This document shows, one piece after another, positions 1-11,839 of a stretch of DNA of 64,000 nt (position 1 is the first letter of the stretch; every line of letters starts with the position of its first letter). Origin of the DNA: Istiophorus platypterus (lineage: Eukaryota; Chordata; Actinopteri; Istiophoriformes; Istiophoridae); assembly GCA_016859345.1 (NCBI GenBank), contig CM029122.1, positions 3,477,001-3,541,000 on the forward strand, read 5' to 3'. Position numbers and translations under genes: made by a program. The notes beneath the pieces are model-generated. The model saw nothing but the letters and a program-made list of their open reading frames with translations. It was not told where the DNA came from and did no database searches.

Positions 1-3000
1 TACCTCGCTGAGAAGTAACAGCGCCGCTTTTTTCTCTTTTTTTTGTGCCTGGGAGTCAGAGGCGAAGGGATCTGATGAGGCGAGGGTAAAAAAAAAAAGA
101 AACGAGCAAGGAAAGCGCCGCGGCGGATGACCACGCCGCCATCGGGCCCTTCCTTTCCTCGCGACGGGACCGGGGGGGGGGCTTGCCCATGTTTGGTGCT
201 CAAAGGAAGTGGAGGTGTGCGGGTGGGTGGGTGTGCGTAGGTGGCGGTGGTGGGCGGGGTTTATACGTTCGATACCACAGGAAGGGAACATATGAATAGT
301 GCTGCTTTAAAATCCTAAAATAGGACGTGACAACACTCGATGGAAATTTTTCTTTTCTCTTTTTTCTCTCTTCCTTTTGTGCGGCGGCAGCACGAGGCCA
401 CGTCACGGACCCGGCGGGGTCGTAACGGCCGACGACTGATTGGCTCCCACGCTCCCGGGTGTCGACCGCGGCAAACGACAGCCCGGGTCCATCTTTACGT
501 CCAGCCCTCCTTTTAATCCCCATCTGTCATGTGTATCTATTGTGTCACTAAATCCCCCCCACCACCACCACCACCACCCACTCACCCACTCACCCACTCA
601 CCACCACCACTACGACTCCCCTCCTTCATCCCTTAGTCTCCAACTGTCCAGTTGTTTTTTTCTTTTTCTTAATGGATGCCCAATCCTATTATGATTATTT
701 CCTGGAAAGCTCAGCAGAGACAGAGATGCATATGGCGAATACGTTGCCTGTGCCCCCCCCCACACCCCCTGTACAGTAGTGTGCAGTGTAAAGACACGGA
801 ATAATTTCTGGATCCAACGCGGGCTGTAGCTGCCGTTTAGGACAGCGAGATCACATCCTGAGTATTTTTTCTGGGAATCTGGGGATGAAATCAGCCTGGT
901 GGGACATAATCCTACAACTAAAAACCACTTTTGATCGGCTGAACCCAGAGAAAACTGGCCTCTTTTTTGGATATAAATAAACAAATAAATAAATAAAACG
1001 GTCCATCTGAGTTTTGTCCACAGCAATTCGGAGAAAGCTTTGGAGCAGCCGTTAAAGCGGCACTTAACAGTATTTTTACATTAACAAGGGGTGAAATGAG
1101 TGCGTGTAATGTGCAAGGGGTTTAAATGTACAGAGATTTATCTTCTTTCTTTTTTTGGGGGGGGGGGCACCCGTGGAGCTGGTGGAGACCAAAAGCGGAG
1201 CTAATATATCATACATAGAGATGAAGTGGACAGTGTATATGTAGGGGCTGTATGTACAGTATACACAAGAAAACTGTGCAGTTGGTTGTGTTTACACTAT
1301 AAATTACGGTGATCCGGAACAACGTGAGAGGTTTGGCCTGCACAGGAAAGTTTGCTTTGCTGTGCTGAAGTTGTCTGCTAGCTAGTCTGCTAACATATAA
1401 GATGTCCGCGTTGTGTTTGCAGCTTCTCTCTGCAGCTGCCAAGTGGCCAAAAAAAAAAAAATCCGTTATTTGCAGGTTTAAGTCTAAAATTAAAAACCTA
1501 CATATGGCAGGTTTCACACAGTATCTACATAGGCTGCTTAGTGGAAGCATCACATTAGCAGCGGCTCCGCCCCTCCCTGTGTGTTTCTATGGGAGGCGTT
1601 CAGGTACGGCGTTGAGCGTACGTCACCCGTGTTTTCAGCAGCAAACACACACTCAATGAAGCATAAAAGTACACTGGGTGGCGGTTGCATGTGTTTAACA
1701 TGGATGAAATACAAACTGATACAGGCCTGTGTAGACAACTGGATTATTTAAGATGGAATTTATCTGTTCCATCGGACTACACGGCCTCCTGAGGACAATC
1801 CTTTCGGATTTTCCAGGATGGGAAAAGAACAGATTTCCTCGCCTTTTTATATAAATGTGCACATTTTAATGTAATGAGGCACAAGGTAAGCTGCATTTTA
1901 CTTCAGCTCTTCTGTGCCGACGCACGTGCCTCGGGCATTTAATCCTAATGAGGACGAACAAAACTGAAGTGCAGCCTTTTTGAGTGTTTTTTTTTTTTAA
2001 TGTTTGTTCCTCACTCCACTCTGACATTTTCTTTTGAATTGTCATCTGAAATATTGAAGAGTTCCACTGACTCAGCAGCAAACAAAGTTTTTCCCTTAAA
2101 AACCTAGATTATCTTTGCAGATGGACAAAAAAGGCAGCAATTATTTTTGAAATGCCGCACATGCAGGGTCCACGCTCACCATTTTAATGAAACTCTGCAT
2201 ATCCATCGTGTGTTAAAACTGAAGTTACTGCTGGCTGCTGTACAAACCGAGAAGATAACTGATGAAGAGGGAGCATCCGAGAGTCTGAATCAATCAGGAG
2301 AGGAATTTCTTTTAAATGGTCTATGATTCAAAATTCGACCGGAAACAACATGAAATGTGTTTCCAACCGATATAAAGCACAAAGGAGCAAACACAGGGCA
2401 TGAAAAACTAATTTAAACTCTCTCATTACTGAAGTTGCTTTGTCAACATGCTGTGCTTTTTTTTTTTCCTTAAATTCCCACTGAATGTGAAAACAATGAT
2501 TCAGATGATTTGGCCTCAAATTCATCTGACTCGTGTCGCGTCAGGCTTCCTCCTCCTCCTCTTCCTCTTCCTCCTCGAGATCGAAAGCAAAAAAACTACA
2601 ACAACAAAATAAAACACTTGCATCGGTTTCTGTTTGTAGCTTGAAGCGAGGTCTGATGACGTCTGGGAAATTATTAACGTTGTTTACACTGTGAGAGACA
2701 GAAAGACCTGCAGCTCCAGTCACAACAGGCAGCCGGGGGCTCGTCCGGGCTCGTCCGGGCTGGACGGGGGCGGGGGGGGTAACCCTGGGGGGGATGGTTC
2801 GACAGGCTCCCCCCGGGCTGCATCGCACAACCCCTCCGTCTTTCTCTCCCGCTGCACCAAAGCAAACTCTGGTGCAGCCTTTAAGTCAAGAAGTTTATAT
2901 TATATTTCTTGATACTTTGTGGGGTTTTTTGTTGTTTTTTTTTTTTTCGTCCAGCATCAACGTCAGTGTCACGTAATCATGAGAAACTACCCAGAGTCAC

Positions 3001-5149
3001 AGATTTACTGGATGGGAACTTGAGAGACAAGTCTCTTGTCTGACATTTTGAAATGTCCGTGACTCAGTAAGGAGTGGAGACAGAAAGCCGCCCGGGGGGG
3101 GGCACGGTGCGCCAGGGGAAGGGCCGGAATAGGTTTAGGTGCTCAGCTGGCACCAGCCTACCAGCCAGAATGACTTAATCAGCCCCCGGAGCTCCTCACT
3201 AATCTGTATGATTAGCAGCGGAGAATGGGATATGGAGCAGCCGCCCCCCCCCGGACTCAACTCTGTTTTTGGGGGGGTCTGATAATCGTGCTGTCCGATA
3301 ATCAGAATGAACAGAAAATATGAATGATGAGAGGATCTAGGGATTTAAGATACGGAGGAAAAAAAAACAACTGAAGCAATAAAACTGGGCTAGAAAATAA
3401 TGAATGATAAATCAAAAAATAAAGTCTTTCTTTTTCCTTCCTGGCGGCGCGTTTGAGCAGGTTGATGACATAGGGACCACGGATGAGTTAGGCGTGGGTC
3501 GGTTTTGGGGTTCAGGTGGAGTCTGCCACTGGCACCTCACATATTATCGCGCCGGCGGCGAGGACGAAGCGCTCCCTCCGAGCTCTCCCCAGCCGAGTCA
3601 CCTCGTGGGGCACTCGCGAAAAAAAGCCTGGCGAGTTGGAGTTGCAGGCGCCGCGAGAAACCCGTCCCTCCATCGTACCACGCCGCTCACCAGCCGAGCT
3701 GCGTCGGGAAACGAAATGTCAGGTGACATCATCGCCGACCTTTAAGATCACGCCCGTAAATATTGACTACTTTAGGCATCGCGCTGCACAAACAGCGGGG
3801 ACACACCAGGGAAAATTCTCGAGAGATAAGGAGGCGTCACGGCCTGTTGTTGAAAGGTTTCACAGTCACAGGATTATGATCAGAAATACAGCGTCTGGAA
3901 ATCACTGTGATAGTTTTATATCTGCAAACTTTACCTCTATAGTCTTGGAAAATATGAAAAGGTTTTTTGGTTTGGATTAAAGAGGCTTGTTGCTGGGGGG
4001 AGGGAGGGGACTTTACTGCCCTGTACATAAATCGGCTATAATCAATATCTTTATGATAACATATTACATGAAAGGAGTCTCTCCTAGTGACAAACCTGCT
4101 TAGAATCATCACCTGAACCTGCAGCTTCCTCTCGGTTTCGTCGAGCTTTGCAGTGAGCTACTGGTCTGGTTCCCCTGTGGCTAAGTTTAGGCACAAAAAC
4201 TAGTTCATCAAAGATCGTACTTTTGGTTAAAATAATCACTTCATTAGGGTTAGAGGACCTTTGTCGTCACAGTTACTACAATAAACACCTCACTAAACAG
4301 CGGTCTCCCGTGTCAATGTGTCGACTCATCCGTCCACCCTGGCTTCCTCCCTATTCCGGACTTTGCCGCTCTTTAAACAGCCACTTCCTTGTTTGCAACC
4401 GTGTAAAAATCTGTGATAATGATACGGCCACTGGAGGTCGCCTAACCAAAAAAACAAAAAACGTAACTATGGGTCATAATAGGACGACATAGGATGGCCT
4501 CGCCGACGGCGTCAGCCAGGGAGCAGCTGGTGAACAGAGGAGAGCATTTAGCAGCTAAAGAGCCAGAAGTTGTTCTGGTGGAGACCAAAACCAAAGCTAA
4601 AAGAAAAGTAAATACTGGACTTAGATCCATCAGGTGGACAAAAATGAGACTCCAAAGGAGTGATCGTGTCACTCCATGACTGCTGGATGTGTGAAGAAGG
4701 AAGTTCATTGTATTAACTCAAAAGTTTATGATCTTCCTTCTAAAAGGGCTTCATAGTGTTGTGCTCAGCTGAGCATGCAACAGTGGGTACTGTGTACTGT
4801 ACACTCACAAAGCAGAAATCAAAGGGCCTCTAAATGCCTCAGTGTCAGCCTCACCCTCTACCAGCAGCTTAAGAGTCAAATATAGGATCCAGGAAGGTCG
4901 TAGTCCAAGGGTTTCCTTCTCTCTAGGTCAGCGAATGTGTGTTTAATTGACAAATGACTGTGAGAAATCACTTTAATATCATGGTGCATCTTGTTTTCCA
5001 TATTTGAGACCAAAATTGACCTTTGTTTTACCTCTATTTTTGGATTTGGTCAAGCAAACGGTCTGTAACTGAACCCATAACACACCTCTTTGTTTCTATG
5101 TCTCTCTCTCTCTCTCTCCCTCCCTCTGGCTGTAACCGTCTCTGTCCAG
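1..5149. other. Presumed dgkg intron, no exon recognised
   Basis: The first recognisable dgkg exon starts at 5150 with a 3' splice site, so this stretch is most simply part of a long upstream intron. I looked for the DGK segment that should precede it and did not find it. Open frames here are short and low-complexity, for example proline/histidine runs from the C-rich tract at 546-606. The stretch holds homopolymer runs (G near 171-181 and 1157-1167, A near 90 and 1450, T near 2456), a TCC-rich tract at 2545-2579 and a GC-rich patch at 3540-3700. I see no known gene. Confidence 0.5.
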
Positions 5150-5270
5150 ACTTCAGTGACCAGCTGTTGGAGGTGGTGGGCCTGGAGGGGGCCATAGAGA
5201 TGGGACAGATCTACACCGGACTGAAGAGCGCAGGGCGCAGACTGGCCCAGTGTGCCAGCGTCACCATCAG
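5150..5270 (+). CDS. dgkg: dgkg exon, third from the end
   Basis: The exon follows a CT-rich tract and a 3' splice site (ctgtccag) and ends at AG|gtcaga. It starts with the last two bases of an Asp codon and ends two bases into an Arg codon, which exon 6622-6682 completes. It encodes about 40 residues of the accessory domain, including LEVVGLEGAIEMGQIYTGLK and RRLAQCASVTIR. Confidence 0.9.
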
Positions 5271-7214
5271 GTCAGAACCTCCTCCACCTTCAAGCCGTCC
5301 TCCTGACCCCCCCCCCCATCCCATCACCTCCTGATCTCTCTCACGTCACCCCCCTCCCCCTCCTTTTCATCGTCCTTCTGGTCAACCGACCGGAAACTGG
5401 GCGAACAGAGTCCACCTGCGTGATCAAACATGGATTCCTTTAATGTGTCTCTCTGTGCATGTGGAGGCTGAAATCCCTGCAGCATCCAAACCATAACACA
5501 CATGTAGCTGTTAAATTATACATATTTTGACCTCAGCCTCTACTTAAGTGAGCTGCTGGTGCAGAGGACTGACTGACCCAGCTCTCGCGGCACCGGCGGC
5601 AGCGCTCGGTATCTGGTCTTCTTTTGTTTATTCGTAACTTTACCTTGGCAAAACGACTGTGGCCTACTCTGCCGTGTTGATCGCCGTAACGTAATAATGG
5701 GGGGGCGGCTCAAAACGGGTCAGAAAATCTTTAGATTTTTGTGACCGTTATTCACTAACAAAGGTAGAAAACTGGCCTGAGTAGATGCAGTGGGAAACTA
5801 GAAGTTGCATTTGCAGCCATGATTCCTAAAAATTACGCCTGTCTATGACCAAACTGCAGCAGCAAACACTTGCTGTGCAAAATGTAAATGCGTATAAACG
5901 TAATGGGTAAATGTCGTTAATTATTGTATTTAGGGTTAGGGTTGCGTCAACAACGAACAGTTCAGCTGTCATTTCTCGGAGGCAGGGCCGGATTCAGACG
6001 CTGCGTTCAGACTCATTAAAATTCTGTCGGTGCTTCTTCAGGTGTCAACACCTTTTTTTTTTTTTTAATTCAAAGAAAGCGGTTTCAGTCCAGGTATTTT
6101 TGTTGCTCTTGCGAGACTCGGCCCATTTAACATCCGCGTCGTGCCAGCAACTGTACCGACGTGGTGACATTTACAAGTTGTTCTCTCGCTTGTTCAGCAG
6201 GCCGCCCCTAATATTTTCCTAGACCAGAATTAAAAGAGCATTCATCACAGCCATTCTCCCATACTGTGTTTCTGTAGCCGGAGAGGCATGCGTGAAAGTC
6301 TTAAATCAACTCGGACTGTGTGTACGTACGTGTGTGTGTGTCTGTACTTGAGTGTGTGTGTGCGTGTGTGTATATACAGTGGGTTCTGTGAGTTTAAAGA
6401 GTGGGGGCCTGTCTGGGAACGGGTCTCATGGGAACAAAGGGTGCAGTGTTTGACCCTGTCCTGGGACAGTGTGAACAGGCCTCTCGTGGCTCTGAGGTGT
6501 GTGTGATCTGACCTTCACAACCTCCAGCTCCACCCTATCCTCGCTCTGCCCCCCTCACCCGCCCGACCCCCATCCCCCACCCCCAGCTTCTCCTGCTCAT
6601 CCCTCCGCTCTCCCTCCGCAGGACGTCCCGGCGGCTGCCCATGCAGATCGACGGCGAGCCCTGGATGCAGCCCCCCTGCACAGTAAGGCCCAACACCAGC
6701 ACCGTAGCATTTTTAAATCACAGTCACTGCCGTCGAAAACATAGAAGTCGCCCCTGGGGCCCCATGTACGCTAAGACTTTGTGTAAAGTTCGTAGGTTTC
6801 GGCTCAGTTTTGGGAAACACTCAGCATAGCGCATGAGATACACCACTACAGGCGTAGCAGCCTTCTGGGTTTGAACGCAGCCTTTTCTCGCCGGAGGGGT
6901 TTGAACCCCTCCGCAACCCTAGGAGCAGTGTCTGCTCGGGGCAGAATCCCCGGTGCTGGTTTGCCCCAGAGCAAATCTTAGGGGTCAGAAGGCCCAAACA
7001 CAGAATGAATTAAAGATCACTTTTTGTTGTGCTGCGTGGGTTATTTGCACCTGCTGATTTTATAGGAGTCGAGCCTAAGACCTTGATCGTGACCTTGTGT
7101 GTCTGATTCTTGCAGGTCAGGATCACACACAAGAACCAGGTCCCCATTCTGCTGGGTCCACCTCAGAAAACGTCGTTCTTTTTCTTCAAGAAGCGCAACC
7201 GGAGCCGCGACTAG
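5150..7214 (+). CDS. dgkg: Diacylglycerol kinase gamma-type, C-terminal end (partial gene)
   Basis: Type I diacylglycerol kinases phosphorylate diacylglycerol to phosphatidic acid, ending DAG/PKC signalling at membranes. Three exons (5150-5270, 6622-6682, 7116-7214) join in frame and give the end of the accessory catalytic domain: LLEVVGLEGAIEMGQIYTGL, then SAGRRLAQCASVTIR, LPMQIDGEPWMQPPCTVRIT and a basic tail ending in NRSRD. This order is typical of DGK alpha/beta/gamma C-termini. The tail (PPQKTSFF followed by basic residues) looks most like DGKG, and the etv5 gene next door supports it, because DGKG and ETV5 are neighbours in human 3q27. All earlier domains (recoverin-like, EF hands, C1, catalytic core) lie upstream of the window. 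DGKB, which neighbours ETV1, is the main alternative. Confidence 0.88.
5271..6621 (+). other. dgkg intron
   Basis: GT-AG intron of 1351 bp. It holds C-runs near 5309-5316, a T-run near 6053-6066 and an interrupted GT-rich stretch at 6320-6372. No other exon was recognised. Confidence 0.75.
6622..6682 (+). CDS. dgkg: dgkg penultimate exon
   Basis: This 61-bp exon lies between acceptor ctccgcag and donor ACA|gtaagg. It completes the Arg codon of the previous exon and encodes TSRRLPMQIDGEPWMQPPCT, the strongly conserved segment of type I DGK C-termini. It ends in phase 0. Confidence 0.92.
6683..7115 (+). other. dgkg last intron
   Basis: GT-AG intron of 433 bp. No repeat or coding signal was recognised apart from its splice sites. 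Confidence 0.75.
7116..7214 (+). CDS. dgkg: dgkg terminal coding exon
   Basis: This exon begins after acceptor attcttgcag in phase 0 and encodes VRITHKNQVPILLGPP, then a QKTSFFFF stretch and a basic tail KKRNRSRD before TAG at 7212-7214. The ITHKNQ..LLGPP motif is diagnostic for type I DGKs. Confidence 0.92.
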   Translation, partial: VRITHKNQVPILLGPPQKTSFFFFKKRNRSRD

Positions 7215-8188
7215 GACCAGGACTCATGCATGCAAACACCAAAACACACAAAAAGAAAAAAACACACACACACATATACAGTACATGTATGCACACACAC
7301 ACACACCCACATGCGCCTCCCACTGTATGGGCAGCTCCATCAGACGACTGGTAAACGGTTCTGAGAGAGCGGGGGCTTCATCCGACAAAGTGGAACAATC
7401 CCCTGAAATTCCAGATGCCCCGAGGGCAACCGATTCCCAAAGGACTCTCGGTATACAGAACCGACCCACTCCTGTGTAACCATCACGCTCCAGTCTCGTC
7501 CCTCAGATCCCCAGGGTCCCAGTCGTGGATTTTAGCCTCGGCCACCTGCAGCAGTCAAGTCTCTCAGTCCAAGTCGCCCCCACCTCCCCAGCTGAAAAAA
7601 TTAGCCATATACCAGTACTGCACTGCCTGCTAAACACAACACTGGCTGCTGGGAATCCCCCCCCCCCACCGCCTCACAGTGAGGGGGATGGAGGGTAAAA
7701 GAAGCAGGTCATGTGAAGAGCCCGTGGCAAAAGAGAGACCTCAGAACGCACTACGGCGAGAGAGAGCGAGGAGGGTTAAAACGAGAGCGGCCTGGCGGAG
7801 AGCATCAGTGATGCTTACAAGGCCCCGGCGAGTAAATAGAGTAAGATCCACCTCTCGGCTGAAACACCTGTATTAATAATGGAACAGCGGTCGCTCGTAA
7901 GAGCCCTGGCCCCGGGAGCCTCCCCGCGGACCCAGAAGAGGAGGGGAGCGGAAAAGCCTCATCCATTATTGACATACTTTGCTTGTGGGTCGATGGCGGT
8001 CGGCGCGCTAACGGCGGCCGGGAATCAGTGGAAACATGCAGGGATGATTTTTTAGCCCCCGTAGCGCCACTGGCCAACAAAAAAAAAAATCCTTTAAACC
8101 ACATTTACAGACTCTGTAGATGATCAGGCTGTAGACTTCAGGCGGAGGAAGTGCCTGTCCAGTCGTGCACAGTTAATCACCAAATAAA
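7215..8188 (+). other. dgkg: Probable dgkg 3' UTR with candidate poly(A) signal
   Basis: The sequence after the stop codon has no coding signal. It holds a CA-rich stretch (about 7261-7310) and a C-run (about 7659-7669). The first AATAAA after the stop is at 8183-8188, so transcripts could end just after it. This is inferred from the hexamer alone. Confidence 0.35.
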
Positions 8189-9219
8189 TTGACCAGGGTC
8201 TAGATTGGAAGCAGAGATTGGGGACGTCAGTGGCTCGTCCTCGCTCTCTTAACGAACTGACTCATCTGCTTGTGGCCGGTGCGCTTGAACACCACCGCCC
8301 AGCCCAGGCTGACTCGACAGCGGCGGCGGAGGTGGCGGCGGGCCCCCGTGAACCCCATGCCCTATGGACGCTTGTAGTCGGTCAAAGGTTGGGATGAATC
8401 CCGTCAAGGGTACAGGAGCAGGGCCCCCAGGAGGGGTTTTATTTACCAGAGCGTTTACAGGGGGGCTAAATTTATCCCTCTATTTCTGTCCCTCCTCCAG
8501 TGAAACCCTACGCCTAATTACCGTGTCAAACATCGACTCACAATGTCAAGCGCGCGGTCGGAGCGCAAATCCCAGAGCACGCCGCCGCTACCGGGAGGTG
8601 CTGGGCGGCTCTTCTGCAGCCGTTGACTGCTCAACTACCAAATACTGATGCGATGGAGGAGGCAGACGACACATCCTAGAGGGTGGGAGATGCTTGTATC
8701 ATATCAGGAACCGTTGACCAGGGAGCTTAGTTCTGTCTTTATAAAGAATGTATCCATGTTACTACCCCCCCCACTGATATGTCAAATTAATACTATACGG
8801 TCTGTGCAGAAAGAGTAAATGTATATTTCTGGAAAGTAGGCGTAGCGCAAATATACTGTACACACGGATGTGTTTTTACTATGTCTTTGTTATCAGTGTG
8901 GAAACTTTAGCTTAGAGGGGTTCACATCGGTATTCTTCATCCTACAAGTCACTCTCTGAGGGTGGTTTTCCACTTGGTCCAACTCGGATTTTATCAGGTT
9001 TTGAATTTTTGCACCCAGGAAAAAAATATATAATAATCTGAACTCAAGGTCCATTTACAAGCTGTTTATTGAGGCTTTTGTCAGTGGCACATGGTCTTCA
9101 TCAGCGGCTGAAACTGGTGCTCAGGTGTCGTCGAACGGCTGAATCGTGGGGTACGTGATGACAGCTGATTGTCTACTGCAGACATAGCGTAGATCTCGGT
9201 TAATCAGAAACAAGAAGTT
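8189..9219. other. Intergenic, no gene recognised
   Basis: Non-coding spacer between dgkg and the next repeat. A stretch near 9050-9130 looks like part of an interspersed repeat, but I could not assign it to a family. Nothing coding is supported. Confidence 0.5.
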
Positions 9220-9660
9220 GCAGGTATTCTGTTTACTGCGTTCACCATCTTAGTTTGGCGTGTTAACATGCAAATGTTCGCCAATGAGCCCTAAACCCGA
9301 AGAACAGCTGAGGCTGAGGAGGAACGTCGTTAGTTCCGTGGGTTTTCGTTCCAAAGTATTGGAATAATTACAGTTTTTTTTAACCTGATGGTGGCACTAG
9401 ATGAAAAGTTAGAATCGCATATTTATGCAGTTGCAGTTCATCTCGAGAGGAGCATGAACATCTGTGCAAAAAATTCATGCCAGTCGAAATTGACAGCCGC
9501 TGAGATATTTTGCTCAAATACCACTACTCTGAATGTCATGGTGGCGCTAGAGGGTCAGTCAGGGGATCATCAAATTCAGTAGGATGTATCCTCTGGTGAC
9601 ATGAATGTCTGTGCAATGGATCCCGGCAACAGATTCGGTGGTTGTTGAGATAATTTGCCG
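9220..9660 (+). repeat. Dispersed fish repeat, family A copy 1
   Basis: Ordered blocks recur at 37440-37750 in the same orientation: a block around ACCATCTTAG, a GTCGTTAGTT-type block followed by CCAAAGTATTGG, and a GGTTGTTGAGAT block near the end. The middle part (GATGGTGGCACTAGATGAAA and GTGACATGAATGTCTGTGCA) is a pattern I know as common in percomorph non-coding DNA. The copy is degenerate. Any open frame here is incidental. Confidence 0.7.
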
Positions 9661-10255
9661 TCCAAGCAGCCATGCACAGCTAAAAACCAGTGTCTCCATC
9701 ACATAGTTAGTCCACTACATATGTTTTCAACTGTAAAATGTCCCACATGTTGCATATCTTGAAAAATACTAATTTAGGGAACTGTGTATTTATGTAAAAA
9801 CACACAAAAAAACAATTCAACCTATATATCATCTCTAATATCAACATCGGGCAAAGAGAGTCCAGGATCCATCAGGCTTTTGTTGCAAACTGCTGAAAAA
9901 AAAGTGGTAAAAAAAATTGGTTCGCAAACCTTGAGTTGAGATTATTTTGTCAATCATCAATGATCCCGAGGTGAAGGATGAACTTTCACGCTCAGGGAAG
10001 ATCCTGATCTGAGACCGAGCCGGCGACTTCAAAAACGCAAGGTAAACCTGTGAACGCTGACATTCAGATCACCTGCGACATGAGTTGGACGCCTGAGGAA
10101 CCCCCCCCCCCCAAAAACATCTGTACCGACGGACGGTGCGGGGTGGAGAGGGAGACCGGCGGGAGGTTCTGATGCAAACCGAGCTCCGTCGCAGGGTCGG
10201 GGGGGAGGAGGAGCTTCGACGTCTCCGCATCCTGATTCCCTTTAAAAGAAACAAA

Positions 10256-11839
10256 CAAAAAAAAAAAAAAAGGACCAAAGCCAAATCATGTGTTACTCTG
10301 TCTCTCAGTAGTTTCTGTTTTTAAATGTAGCTACTATCCTGTCACAGACGTAACAGGCCGCATACATTTAGTCTAATTTCCTGAGATAACTTCCTAAAGT
10401 AGCACTGTAGTTCTTCAGCAAAAATTTGCTTTACCGGGATTAAATGGCATATTTTGGGGGGACTATTTCCAGCTGCGGATTAACACACACTCGGTGCTCT
10501 ATTGAGTCTATGCAGCAGCAGGAGGGTGTGCGAGGGATTGACTCAAAAACTGCAGTGCCCATGTTCGTGGTTATGAAGGAATGTGTCAGCCCAGTGCAAG
10601 AGTGTGGCTCATTTATGCGTTTTTGTTTTTTTTAATTGGTTTTTGGATTAAAAAAAAAAAAAAAGGACCAAAGCCAAATCATGTGTTACTCTGTCTCTCA
10701 GTAGTTTCTGTTTTTAAATGTAGCTACTATCCTGTCACAGACGTAACAGGCCGCATACATTTAGTCTAATTTCCTGAGATAACTTCCTAAAGTAGCACTG
10801 TAGTTCTTCAGCAAAAATTTGCTTTACCGGGATTAAATGGCATATTTTGGGGGGACTATTTCCAGCTGCGGATTAACACACACTCGGTGCTCTATTGAGT
10901 CTATGCAGCAGCAGGAGGGTGTGCGAGGGATTGACTCAAAAACTGCAGTGCCCATGTTCGTGGTTATGAAGGAATGTGTCAGCCCAGTGCAAGAGTGTGG
11001 CTCATTTATGCGTTTTTGTTTTTTTTAATTGGTTTTTGGATTAAAAAAAAAAAATAGGACCAAAGCCAAATCATGTGTTACTCTGTCTCTCAGTAGTTTC
11101 TGTTTTTAAATGTAGCTACTATCCTGTCACAGACGTAACAGGCCGCATACATTTAGTCTAATTTCCTGAGATAACTTCCTAAAGTAGCACTGTAGTTCTT
11201 CAGCAAAAATTTGCTTTACCGGGATTAAATGGCATATTTTGGGGGGACTATTTCCAGCTGCGGATTAACACACACTCGGTGCTCTATTGAGTCTATGCAG
11301 CAGCAGGAGGGTGTGCGAGGGATTGACTCAAAAACTGCAGTGCCCATGTTCGTGGTTATGAAGGAATGTGTCAGCCCAGTGCAAGAGTGTGGCTCATTTA
11401 TGCGTTTTTGTTTTTTTTAATTGGTTTTTGGATTAAAAAAAAAAAAAGGACCAAAGCCAAATCATGTGTTACTCTGTCTCTCAGTAGTTTCTGTTTTTAA
11501 ATGTAGCTACTATCCTGTCACAGACGTAACAGGCCGCATACATTTAGTCTAATTTCCTGAGATAACTTCCTAAAGTAGCACTGTAGTTCTTCAGCAAAAA
11601 TTTGCTTTACCGGGATTAAATGGCATATTTTGGGGGGACTATTTCCAGCTGCGGATTAACACACACTCGGTGCTCTATTGAGTCTATGCAGCAGCAGGAG
11701 GGTGTGCGAGGGATTGACTCAAAAACTGCAGTGCCCATGTTCGTGGTTATGAAGGAATGTGTCAGCCCAGTGCAAGAGTGTGGCTCATTTATGCGTTTTT
11801 GTTTTTTTTAATTGGTTTTTGGATTAAAAAAAAAAAAAA
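10256..11839. repeat. Tandem array, four ~392-bp units
   Basis: Four nearly identical units start with GGACCAAAGCCAAATCATG at 10272, 10665, 11057 and 11448, so the spacings are 393, 392 and 391 bp. Each ends in TTTTTGGATT plus an A-run of about 12-16 bases that forms the junction, and the only length differences I see are in those A-runs. Each unit carries the same 63-codon open frame (starts 10444, 10837, 11229 and 11620), which resembles no protein I know and is probably a by-product of the duplication. The high identity suggests recent amplification or an assembly artefact. Confidence 0.95.

Noticed and set aside
3404..3980. Overlapping open frames in a GC-rich patch as a dgkg exon or new gene
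   Set aside because: No resemblance to diacylglycerol kinase and no splice-site pattern. GC content alone explains the open frames.
4494..4679. 61-codon + strand frame (lysine-rich)
   Set aside because: Short, no splice context and no family resemblance; treated as intronic.
10444..11811. Four identical 63-codon frames as a small-protein family
   Set aside because: They are identical because the whole repeat unit is duplicated. There is no family match and no sign of selection at the codon level.
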